From Campylobacteraceae bacterium (GTDB taxonomy: Bacteria > Campylobacterota > Campylobacteria > Campylobacterales > Sulfurovaceae), in NCBI GenBank assembly GCA_026985655.1, contig JALSQB010000106.1:1-9108 (forward strand): a DNA stretch of 9,108 bases. The letters are read 5' to 3'. Shown here piece by piece: positions 1-5,222 of this stretch. A program made the translations under genes and the position numbers. How positions within the stretch are numbered: position 1 is the first letter of the stretch; every line of letters starts with the position of its first letter. The notes beneath the pieces were generated by a model. It did no database searches. It was given only the letters and a program-made list of their open reading frames with translations, and had not been told where the DNA came from.

Positions 1-1602
1 GGACTTATTGTAACACTTGGTATTGCTACTGTACTTAATGTACATTTAAAAAAAATTGATATTCCTACGGTTATTGGTTATATTTTTACAGGTTTTATTA
101 TTGCTCAAATTTTTCATTTTGCAGAAGAATCAAAAGAGACATTAGACCATTTAGCAGAACTAGGTATTGTTTTTCTAATGTTTACCATTGGTCTTGAATT
201 TTCAATTTCTCAAATGAAAGCGATGAAAAAAGAAGTGTTTGTGTATGGTGCATTACAAGTTGTACTCTCTAGTCTTCTTTTTACTTTTTTAGCCGTTACT
301 TTTTTTGATATTGAGTTGAAAAATTCCATAGTTATAGGCATGGCACTCTCTTTGTCTTCTACGGCTATTGTGCTAAAAGTACTTAATGAAAATGGAGAAA
401 TACACTCTGAGTATGGACGCGTTGTTTTAGGTATTTTACTCTTTCAAGATTTAGCTGTTATTCCTATGTTGTTGATGATTTCTATTTTCACTTCTGAAAA
501 TTCTTCCGTCTCTGAACTACTTCTTCAAACGTTAATCTCAGCTATGATTGTCTTTGGCATACTTTTTGTGGTGGGTAAATACTTCATAGAGCGTTTTTTT
601 GATTGGATTACCAATTCTCAATCAGAAGAGATATTTTTAGCCTCGGTTATTTTAACTGTTATTTCAGCTTCTACCTTGGCAAACTATTTTGGTTTTTCTT
701 ACTCTTTGGGGGCATTTATTACAGGTATGACCATTGCTGAAACAAAGTATCGTTACCGAATAGAAGCAGATTTAATTCCTTTTAGAGATATTTTTTTAGG
801 GGTTTTCTTTATTACCATTGGTATGCAAATTGATGTTGGAATTGTGGCTAACTTTATCTTGATTATTTTAGCACTATTACTTGCGATTATGTTGCTTAAA
901 GCATTTATTCTTTTTGTAAGTATGAAGTTTTTTATGCAAAAACGTTCCTCTATTAAAGTGGCATTGGCACTTATGCAAGTTGGAGAATTTGCTTTAGCCA
1001 TTTTTTCATTGGCAAGTGTAAATCATCTTATTTCAAATGAGACCAATCAAATTATGATTGTAACCATTGTTCTTTCTATGGTTTTAACTCCCTTTATTCT
1101 TAAAAATATTAAGTTTTTAGCCGATATATTCTTTACTGAACCAACTGTATTGCGTGAACGTGCTTTAGTCTCTACAGGATTTGAGAATCATATTATTGTT
1201 TGTGGATATGGGGCAGTAGGAAAACAACTTGTTAAAAAGTTTAAAGCTAAAGATGTTTTATATGTTATACTCGAACATGATGTAAAACTGGTTGATGAAG
1301 CGATTGAGAAAGGAGAAACAAATATCTATTTAGCCAATGCAGCACAAAAATCTGTGTTAGAGCATTTTGGCATTAAACGTTGTAGTGTTATTTTCTCAGC
1401 AGTTAATAATCCTCATCAAGTCAGACTCATTTGTGAAAACATAGCCTCTTTTGGAGAGGGTGTAAACTCTGTTGTTACGGTTAAAAATAGCTCGCAAGAG
1501 GAGAGTATTAGTGATTTAAATATTACCCATGTAATTAACAGACGTGAAACCATCACCGATTTATTAGCTGAACAAATCTGTGCCTTTAGAAAGGTTGAGT
1601 AG
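1..1602 (+). CDS. KefB/KefC-type monovalent cation:proton antiporter with RCK (TrkA-N) domain, 5' partial
   Basis: The frame is open from base 1 and gives 533 residues, so only a few N-terminal residues are probably missing; the first in-frame ATG (178) lies inside a membrane helix and is not the start. Residues 1 to about 375 are a run of hydrophobic helices of the CPA2 exchanger fold. Family signatures visible are FTIGLEF near residue 61, SLSSTAIVLK, LGILLFQDLAVIP with the conserved Asp, and SLGAFITGMTIA. A Rossmann-type RCK/TrkA-N domain follows: GYGAVG at 402-407 and Glu425 at the end of the second strand, the usual NAD(H)-binding acid. The family exchanges K+ or Na+ for H+ across the inner membrane, gated by nucleotide or redox ligands. 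It lacks a long C-terminal TrkA-C extension. It converges on htpX. Whether it is Kef-like (K+) or Na+/H+ specific cannot be read from the sequence. The promoter is outside the window. Confidence 0.9.
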   Translation, partial: GLIVTLGIATVLNVHLKKIDIPTVIGYIFTGFIIAQIFHFAEESKETLDHLAELGIVFLMFTIGLEFSISQMKAMKKEVFVYGALQVVLSSLLFTFLAVTFFDIELKNSIVIGMALSLSSTAIVLKVLNENGEIHSEYGRVVLGILLFQDLAVIPMLLMISIFTSENSSVSELLLQTLISAMIVFGILFVVGKYFIERFFDWITNSQSEEIFLASVILTVISASTLANYFGFSYSLGAFITGMTIAETKYRYRIEADLIPFRDIFLGVFFITIGMQIDVGIVANFILIILALLLAIMLLKAFILFVSMKFFMQKRSSIKVALALMQVGEFALAIFSLASVNHLISNETNQIMIVTIVLSMVLTPFILKNIKFLADIFFTEPTVLRERALVSTGFENHIIVCGYGAVGKQLVKKFKAKDVLYVILEHDVKLVDEAIEKGETNIYLANAAQKSVLEHFGIKRCSVIFSAVNNPHQVRLICENIASFGEGVNSVVTVKNSSQEESISDLNITHVINRRETITDLLAEQICAFRKVE

Positions 1603-1619
1603 TAATTTAGCTTACTACT
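1598..1619. terminator. Perfect 8-bp inverted repeat spanning both convergent stop codons (weak bidirectional terminator candidate)
   Basis: Arms AGTAGTAA (1598-1605) and TTACTACT (1612-1619) flank a 6-base loop between the convergent antiporter and htpX genes. The TAG stop of each gene lies in or against an arm (1600-1602 on +, 1615-1617 on -). There is no T-run after the stem on either strand and the stem is AT-rich, so intrinsic termination would be weak. Confidence 0.35.
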
Positions 1620-2451
1620 TCACTTGTCTCAAGTTCTCCAAGCGTTCAATTCTTTGTTCAGTAGTTGGGTGCGTAGAGAAGAGCTGACTCATTGAAAAAT
1701 CTTTTCCCGTAAACGGGTTAATAATAAACATATGTGCTGTTTGAGGTTCAGCCTCTGGCATCAGAATGCCTTTAGCATAATGTTCCAACTTCATCAAAGC
1801 ACTCTGTAACCATTCAGGGTGTCCAGTCATTTTTGCTGCTCCCTCATCTGCCATAAATTCACGGTTTCGGCTTACAGTCATCTGTATCATGGTTGCTGCC
1901 ATTGGCATTAAAAACATCAGTACTATCGTCACAATAGGATTAGGGCGTTCTCTATCTCCTCCAAAAAACATTCCAAAGTTAGCTAACATCGCAATTGCCC
2001 CTGCAAGAGTGGCAGAGATTGTTCCTACCAACATATCATAATGTTTAATATGGCTCAATTCATGAGCAATAACAGCTTCAACTTCTTCTTCACTCAAAAG
2101 CTCCAAAAGCCCCTCTGTTACAGCCACTACGGCATGTTCATAATCTCGCCCAGTAGCAAAAGCATTGGGTTGCTCTTCAGGAATAATATAGAGTTGTGGC
2201 ATTGGTAAGTTCGCTTTGTGGCTCAATCGCTCTACAATCGCATACAATCCAGAAGCTGAATTCCTATCTACTGGAATGGCATGATAATGAGACAAAACCT
2301 GCTCATGACTATAAAAATAAGCATAAAAGTTCATTCCCAATGCCCCTAAAAAAGCCAATATCATGCCTGTCTGTCCACCAACCATTCCTCCAAACCATAT
2401 AAAAATCAGGGTTAATGCTGTCATTAAAAAATAGGTTTTAAACTGTTCCAT
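1615..2451 (-). CDS. htpX: HtpX-like membrane-bound zinc metalloprotease (peptidase family M48)
   Basis: 278 residues, the usual HtpX length. Two hydrophobic segments open the protein (about 5-20 and 28-47). The zinc motif HELSH is at 130-134 (His130, Glu131, His134). A second hydrophobic pair follows (about 141-163 and 172-193), then SRNREFMADEGAA with Glu198 as the expected third zinc ligand. The C-terminal signature LFSTHPTTEQRIERL is at 257-271. All catalytic residues are intact. The family degrades damaged or misfolded inner-membrane proteins, overlapping in role with FtsH, with the active site facing the cytoplasm. The ATG at 2449-2451 has AGGA (2457-2460) five bases upstream. Its promoter (TATACT at 2502-2507) has the 22-bp palindrome found also before yfdX and hsp20, so it is probably co-regulated with them. 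It lies 108 bp downstream of yfdX in the same direction and converges on the antiporter gene. Confidence 0.93.
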   Translation of the reverse strand: MEQFKTYFLMTALTLIFIWFGGMVGGQTGMILAFLGALGMNFYAYFYSHEQVLSHYHAIPVDRNSASGLYAIVERLSHKANLPMPQLYIIPEEQPNAFATGRDYEHAVVAVTEGLLELLSEEEVEAVIAHELSHIKHYDMLVGTISATLAGAIAMLANFGMFFGGDRERPNPIVTIVLMFLMPMAATMIQMTVSRNREFMADEGAAKMTGHPEWLQSALMKLEHYAKGILMPEAEPQTAHMFIINPFTGKDFSMSQLFSTHPTTEQRIERLENLRQVK

Positions 2452-2501
2452 CGTTGTCCTTTATTTCTCGTAAAATTAAAATATTATGAAAGTATAAAAA
2501 G

Positions 2502-2507
2502 AGTATA
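2502..2507 (-). promoter_or_regulatory. -10 box of the htpX promoter
   Basis: TATACT on the minus strand, 18 bp downstream of the palindrome at 2526-2547. This gives a start near 2495 and a leader of about 44 nt. A second TATACT lies at 2491-2496; the first is preferred because its distance to the palindrome matches the hsp20 promoter exactly. There is no good -35 hexamer, as expected for an activator-dependent promoter. Confidence 0.5.
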
Positions 2508-2521
2508 GCTTGTTTGTGGAG

Positions 2522-2548
2522 AAAAAGATGCTACTTTAGTAGCATCTT
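2522..2548 (-). terminator. Candidate intrinsic terminator of yfdX, overlapping operator copy A
   Basis: Read on the minus strand after the yfdX stop (2560), the 10-bp perfect stem AAGATGCTAC/GTAGCATCTT with a 4-base loop runs directly into TTTTTC. This satisfies the stem plus U-run rule, although the stem is only 40% GC. The same bases match the regulatory palindrome, so the element may end yfdX transcription and also control htpX. Confidence 0.5.
2526..2547 (-). promoter_or_regulatory. Shared palindromic operator, copy A (htpX)
   Basis: On the minus strand AGATGCTAC-TAAA-GTAGCATCT, a perfect palindrome that extends to 10-bp arms at 2525-2548. It aligns with copies B (3535-3556) and C (4234-4255) in arm sequence, in the 4-bp centre and in distance to the -10 box (18 bp). 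The centre is at about -41.5 of the predicted htpX start. That binding is by an activator is inferred. Confidence 0.65.
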
Positions 2549-2559
2549 AGAGAGGTGTT

Positions 2560-3453
2560 TTATTTGGTACTGTTTTTATCATCAGAGAAGATTTTACTTT
2601 TAAACTCTTTTAAGCTCTCACCTAGTTCTTTGAAGAGTTTTTCAGCTTTATTTGGACCTTTTACCTCTTTTTCTACGCCATCAATAAGTTTATGTAGGGC
2701 TTTATAGCTAGTGGTACTGCTACTAATATAGCCTAATTTTTCTGCTTTTTTCAGCTCTTCATGAGCTGATGTTAAATATTTAAGTGCTAAATCTTTATTC
2801 TCTTTTGCTACTGTTGAAGCCACTTTAACTAGCTCTACTGTATTGACAAGAGGAATTGGCACAACATAATGTTCTTGTGCAAAACTGTTTAGAGCTAAAG
2901 CCAAAACTTTTTTAGCCTCTTCACTCTTATTTTCTAGCAAATATTTATTGGCAAGTTTTAAAGCATCAGGATAAGAGACTAAAGGCAGACTCACAACGGT
3001 TACATCTATCTCACTTTGTAATGTAATAAGCAGTTCTCCTGCTTCTTGTACTTTCCCCTCTGACAATAGCTTTTTAACCGTATTTAATACTTTTTCAACA
3101 TCATCAGCTGTTCCCACAAAGTTTTTGACTACCATTTGATTCTCAATTGGCAAAAGTTTTGGAGACTCTTTAAGTGCTAAGATAGAATCTAATTTTCCCA
3201 ATGCCAATTCAATATTCTTTTTTGCCTCATCGCTCTTTTTCTCATCTAAATTAAGTAAAGCTTTATGTGTTAATTCTAAAGAAGAGAGTGCCTCTTGTAC
3301 CAATTTGACTTGGGAGTTTTTGGCTTTAGTAGTCTCTACTTTTGTTGCAGAGTCACAAACCTCTTTACTTGTTAATGTTTTGTTACTATCAGCTAATGCT
3401 AGATTTGTTAATAGTAGAGATGATACCAATGTCGAGAGTAATACTTTTTTCAT
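2560..3453 (-). CDS. YfdX-family periplasmic stress protein
   Basis: 297 residues from the ATG at 3451-3453, which has AAGGA (3461-3465) seven bases upstream; an in-frame TTG two codons earlier would sit one base from that site and is rejected. A signal peptide covers residues 1-21 (KK, hydrophobic stretch, ALA before Asp22), so export to the periplasm is expected. The mature protein is Lys/Glu/Leu-rich and all-helical in look. The YfdX-like core is about 48-240: VQEALSSLELTHKAL with a following helix EAKKNIELALGKLDSILAL, then YPDALKLANKYL, VVPIPLVNTVELVKVA and LKYLTSAHEELKKAE. A charged tail of about 55 residues follows. A single Cys (33) is present. E. coli YfdX belongs to the EvgA acid-resistance regulon and YfdX genes occur in the tLST heat-resistance island; the biochemical activity is unknown. 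The promoter shares two motifs with the hsp20 operon. The family assignment rests on pattern recall, so it is good but not certain. Confidence 0.75.
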   Translation of the reverse strand: MKKVLLSTLVSSLLLTNLALADSNKTLTSKEVCDSATKVETTKAKNSQVKLVQEALSSLELTHKALLNLDEKKSDEAKKNIELALGKLDSILALKESPKLLPIENQMVVKNFVGTADDVEKVLNTVKKLLSEGKVQEAGELLITLQSEIDVTVVSLPLVSYPDALKLANKYLLENKSEEAKKVLALALNSFAQEHYVVPIPLVNTVELVKVASTVAKENKDLALKYLTSAHEELKKAEKLGYISSSTTSYKALHKLIDGVEKEVKGPNKAEKLFKELGESLKEFKSKIFSDDKNSTK

Positions 3454-3480
3454 GTTCAATTCCTTATATCATTTAATATT

Positions 3481-3501
3481 GTTTAGCCTATTTGACTAAA
3501 C
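3481..3501 (-). promoter_or_regulatory. Downstream dyad at about +3 of yfdX
   Basis: On the minus strand GTTTAGTC-AAATA-GGCTAAAC: 7 of 8 positions pair around a 5-base centre. It begins 8 nt after the -10 box, so the mRNA would start with this hairpin. Its half-sites TTAGTC and TTAGCC are the two half-sites of the dyad at 4288-4304 before hsp20. It could be a repressor operator or a 5' stabilising stem-loop. Confidence 0.5.
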
Positions 3502-3509
3502 TTGAAAGA

Positions 3510-3515
3510 ATTATA
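3510..3515 (-). promoter_or_regulatory. -10 box of the yfdX promoter
   Basis: Perfect TATAAT on the minus strand, 19 bp downstream of operator copy B. The predicted start is near 3503 with a leader of about 50 nt. No -35 consensus is present; that region is covered by the palindrome. Confidence 0.65.
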
Positions 3516-3534
3516 ACGCGAAGAGTAGGTAGAT

Positions 3535-3556
3535 AAATGCTACAAAAGTTGCATTT
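3535..3556 (-). promoter_or_regulatory. Shared palindromic operator, copy B (yfdX)
   Basis: On the minus strand AAATGCAAC-TTTT-GTAGCATTT. Both 9-base arms are identical, base for base, to copy C before hsp20, including the asymmetry GCAAC left and GTAGC right. The centre is about -42.5 of the predicted yfdX start. An alternative fold, TACAAAA (3541-3547) with TTTTGTA (3555-3561), overlaps it. Confidence 0.7.
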
Positions 3557-3575
3557 TTGTAACATTATTGCTATT

Positions 3576-4163
3576 TTATAAATTAATTTGATTTAGACTC
3601 TGAGAGTTTTTCTTAATCATGTTTTTTATCTCTAAATTAGTGTAAGTTTTATTGAGAGTATTTTCATTTAAAAGGTCAAATCGTATCTGTATGGTCAATT
3701 TACTTAATGCTTTAGAGAGTTCTTCTTTATCATTATTAAGTGTGCCATCTTTAGTAATATCTGATATAAGTTCTAAAAAAATATTATATTCATTTAAAAC
3801 ATCTGGAGATGAAAAAATAGAGAGTCTATGTGTTACAAATTTTAATTTAGTAATATCATGGGAGACTAACTCTTCTTTGATTGATAACTCTTCTAATAAA
3901 TCAAGTAATCTCTCATACGTATTTGTTTTTAAATCTAAAAATTTAATATTTTGTTCTTTTTCTATTTCAACTGCTGTTTGCTGATTGAGTAATAGTGCCG
4001 TAATAAAAATAGTCGCAACTGTTCCTAAAATAATGAGTACAATCTCTTGGGTAAACGGTGTTGAATCGGTAACCTTATAGGCATAGCGTAGATAAAAATA
4101 CCCCGCGACTAGTGTGAGAAAAGTTAAGATAAGATAGCTGAATTGTTTATTATTTATTGACAT
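3576..4163 (-). CDS. Unrecognised two-span inner-membrane protein
   Basis: I do not recognise this protein. The chosen start at 4161-4163 (MSINNKQF) has AAGGA (4172-4176) eight bases upstream and gives 195 residues; the longer frame to 4253 would start inside operator copy C and has no ribosome site. Two hydrophobic helices lie at about 9-27 and 39-60. A charged, largely helical cytosolic part follows, starting NQQTAVEIEKEQNIKFLDLKT. This 'short double-span anchor plus helical domain' layout recurs in uncharacterised bacterial membrane proteins. There are no Cys residues and no catalytic motif I can name. It is AT-rich like its surroundings. It is divergent from the hsp20 operon across a 166-bp region containing operator copy C, and codirectional with yfdX. 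Membership of the stress cluster is inferred from position only. Confidence 0.7.
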   Translation of the reverse strand: MSINNKQFSYLILTFLTLVAGYFYLRYAYKVTDSTPFTQEIVLIILGTVATIFITALLLNQQTAVEIEKEQNIKFLDLKTNTYERLLDLLEELSIKEELVSHDITKLKFVTHRLSIFSSPDVLNEYNIFLELISDITKDGTLNNDKEELSKALSKLTIQIRFDLLNENTLNKTYTNLEIKNMIKKNSQSLNQINL

Positions 4164-4190
4164 GAATAAATCCTTTTTTAATTTAAACGA

Positions 4191-4196
4191 ATTATA
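4191..4196 (-). promoter_or_regulatory. -10 box for the two-span membrane protein gene
   Basis: Perfect TATAAT on the minus strand with a start expected near 4184 and a leader of about 20 nt. The palindrome at 4234-4255 is centred about 60 bp upstream of this start, near the class I activator position (-61.5). An isolated half-site (AAATGCTA, 4203-4210) lies just upstream of the box. Confidence 0.45.
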
Positions 4197-4233
4197 TATT
4201 TTAAATGCTAAAAAAATTTCCAAACTTCTTCCC

Positions 4234-4255
4234 AAATGCAACCCTAGTAGCATTT
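4234..4255 (+). promoter_or_regulatory. Shared palindromic operator, copy C (hsp20 operon)
   Basis: AAATGCAAC-CCTA-GTAGCATTT, 18 bp upstream of TATAAT, centred at about -41.5 of the predicted hsp20 start. The arms are identical to copy B. The AAC-N4-GT core and the 22-bp length resemble sites of the Crp/Fnr superfamily (for example the reported Campylobacter NssR site, TTAAC-N4-GTTAA), but the outer bases differ and the regulator is unknown. Confidence 0.7.
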
Positions 4256-4273
4256 ATTTCTCAAAAAATCTCT

Positions 4274-4279
4274 TATAAT
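4274..4279 (+). promoter_or_regulatory. -10 box of the hsp20 operon promoter
   Basis: Perfect TATAAT with the start expected near 4286, giving a leader of about 44 nt. No CIRCE (HrcA) or HAIR (HspR) operator is recognisable around it, which is notable for a heat-shock operon in this phylum. Confidence 0.65.
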
Positions 4280-4287
4280 TTCCCTAT

Positions 4288-4304
4288 GCTTAGCCAGACT
4301 AAGC
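4288..4304 (+). promoter_or_regulatory. Downstream dyad at about +3 of the hsp20 mRNA
   Basis: GCTTAGCC-A-GACTAAGC: seven of eight positions pair around one central base. It starts 8 nt after the -10 box, exactly as in the yfdX promoter, and uses the same two half-sites with a 1-base instead of a 5-base centre. It lies upstream of, and does not include, the ribosome site (4319-4323). Confidence 0.5.
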
Positions 4305-4329
4305 CAAATAAAAAACATAAGGACAAAAG

Positions 4330-4770
4330 ATGTTAGTAAAAAGATATGAACCATTTAATGATATAAGAAAAAGTTTTGACCTTGTTAATGCCATTATGAA
4401 TAGTGTTGCACAAACAACACAAACTGAAGAGAAAGAAGCAATGGCATTTACGCCTAAGGTCAATACACGAGAAGGAAAAGAAGCGTACCACATTGAGGTG
4501 GAACTTCCAGGGATAAAAAAAGAGGAAGTTGAGGTAAAAGTAGAAGAGAATGTTCTTACCATTTCAGGTGAGCGAAATTTACGCGATGAGGTTAAAGAGG
4601 AAGATTATCATAAAGTAGAGAGCTACTATGGTAAGTTTTCACGAAGTTTTACCTTGCCAGAGAGAGTTGATGTAGAGAACATTCACGCTGAATCAACCGA
4701 TGGATTGTTAGAGGTGGTTATTCCTAAACTTAAAATTGATACTTCAAGTAAAAAAATTGAGATTAAATAA
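4330..4770 (+). CDS. Small heat-shock protein Hsp20 (alpha-crystallin family), canonical cytosolic member
   Basis: 146 residues, a standard length for a bacterial sHsp. AAGGA (4319-4323) precedes the ATG by six bases. The N-terminal arm begins LVKRYEPFNDI, common in class A Hsp20s. The alpha-crystallin domain runs from about 40 to 133, with ELPG at 58-61, SRSFTLP at 104-110, and the DGLLEVVIPK signature at 124-133. The C-terminal extension ends KKIEIK, whose I-x-I motif (143-145) docks into neighbouring subunits for oligomer assembly. The family is an ATP-independent holdase that keeps unfolding proteins refoldable for DnaK/ClpB. It is the first gene of a three-hsp20 operon: its TAA is overlapped by the ribosome site of the next gene. 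The operon carries the shared palindrome and leader dyad. Confidence 0.95.
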   Translation: MLVKRYEPFNDIRKSFDLVNAIMNSVAQTTQTEEKEAMAFTPKVNTREGKEAYHIEVELPGIKKEEVEVKVEENVLTISGERNLRDEVKEEDYHKVESYYGKFSRSFTLPERVDVENIHAESTDGLLEVVIPKLKIDTSSKKIEIK

Positions 4771-4780
4771 GGAGTCTAAA

Positions 4781-5206
4781 ATGAGTATTGCAGAAAAAAG
4801 TAAAGAGTTAGTAGAAACAGTTGAAGAGAAAGTAGAACAAGGCGTAGAGGTGGTCAAAGAGACATTGGGTAATGTGGCTCGGCATCTACCTTTGGCAAAC
4901 TTTGCGAAACATAGAGCAGACACCTATGACATAGAGATTGATTTAGCAGGAGTTAAAAAAGAGGACATTGACATTAAGATTGAAGATGACTATTTAAGCG
5001 TCAATGCCATGAGAAAAGCAAAACAAGAGGTGAATGAGAGTGACTATTATCTTTATGAGAGTAGCATCGGTATGATTTCACGAAGTTTTGTTCTTCCTAA
5101 AGATGTAGATAGAGAGAAGATAAATGCCAAATATGAAGATGGACGGCTCTATATCAGCTTAGAGAAAGAAGAGGCTAGAAAAGCAAAGAGTATTTCAATT
5201 AACTAA
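4781..5206 (+). CDS. Divergent Hsp20 paralogue with an amphipathic N-terminal helix
   Basis: 141 residues from the ATG at 4781; AAGGAG (4769-4774), overlapping the previous stop, is six bases upstream. An in-frame ATG at 4736 inside the first gene has no ribosome site. The N-terminal arm (3-33) is one Val/Glu/Lys helix with regular heptad-like spacing and none of the aromatic residues typical of sHsp arms. The alpha-crystallin domain (about 46-128) is recognisable from DTYDIEIDLAG, ISRSFVLPKDVD and YEDGRLYISLE. It departs from the family at two conserved points: LPG is LAG (55-57), and the G-V-L signature reads G-R-L (121-123). The tail ends KSISIN, keeping the I-x-I motif (138-140). No signal peptide, so cytosolic. 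It may co-assemble with the first protein or be a specialised holdase; which is not decidable here. Ten bases separate it from the gene before and 16 from the gene after. Confidence 0.9.
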   Translation: MSIAEKSKELVETVEEKVEQGVEVVKETLGNVARHLPLANFAKHRADTYDIEIDLAGVKKEDIDIKIEDDYLSVNAMRKAKQEVNESDYYLYESSIGMISRSFVLPKDVDREKINAKYEDGRLYISLEKEEARKAKSISIN

Positions 5207-5222
5207 AATTAGGAGAAAAAAG

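Noticed and set aside
753..1001. Open frames on the opposite strand of the antiporter, mutS2 and glsA genes
   Set aside because: They lack ribosome sites, have no family features and lie wholly inside strongly supported genes; they are frame shadows.
4164..4253. Longer start (4253) for the membrane protein
   Set aside because: It would begin inside the palindrome and upstream of the TATAAT box, with no ribosome site; the ATG at 4163 has AAGGA at good spacing.
2525..4255. The three ATGCWAC hairpins as a dispersed repeat family or mobile-element ends
   Set aside because: There are no target duplications, no transposase and no conserved sequence beyond the 22 bp. The constant 18-19 bp distance to a -10 box fits operators better.
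4230..4310. CIRCE (HrcA) or HAIR (HspR) heat-shock operator
   Set aside because: CIRCE needs TTAGCACTC-N9-GAGTGCTAA and HAIR needs CTTGAGT-N7-ACTCAAG. Neither is present; TTAGC in the +3 dyad is too short a match.
4286..4332. RNA thermometer (ROSE or fourU) in the hsp20 leader
   Set aside because: The leader's only stem (4288-4304) does not pair with AAGGA at 4319-4323; the ribosome site lies in A-rich, unpaired sequence with no UUUU or ROSE-type partner.
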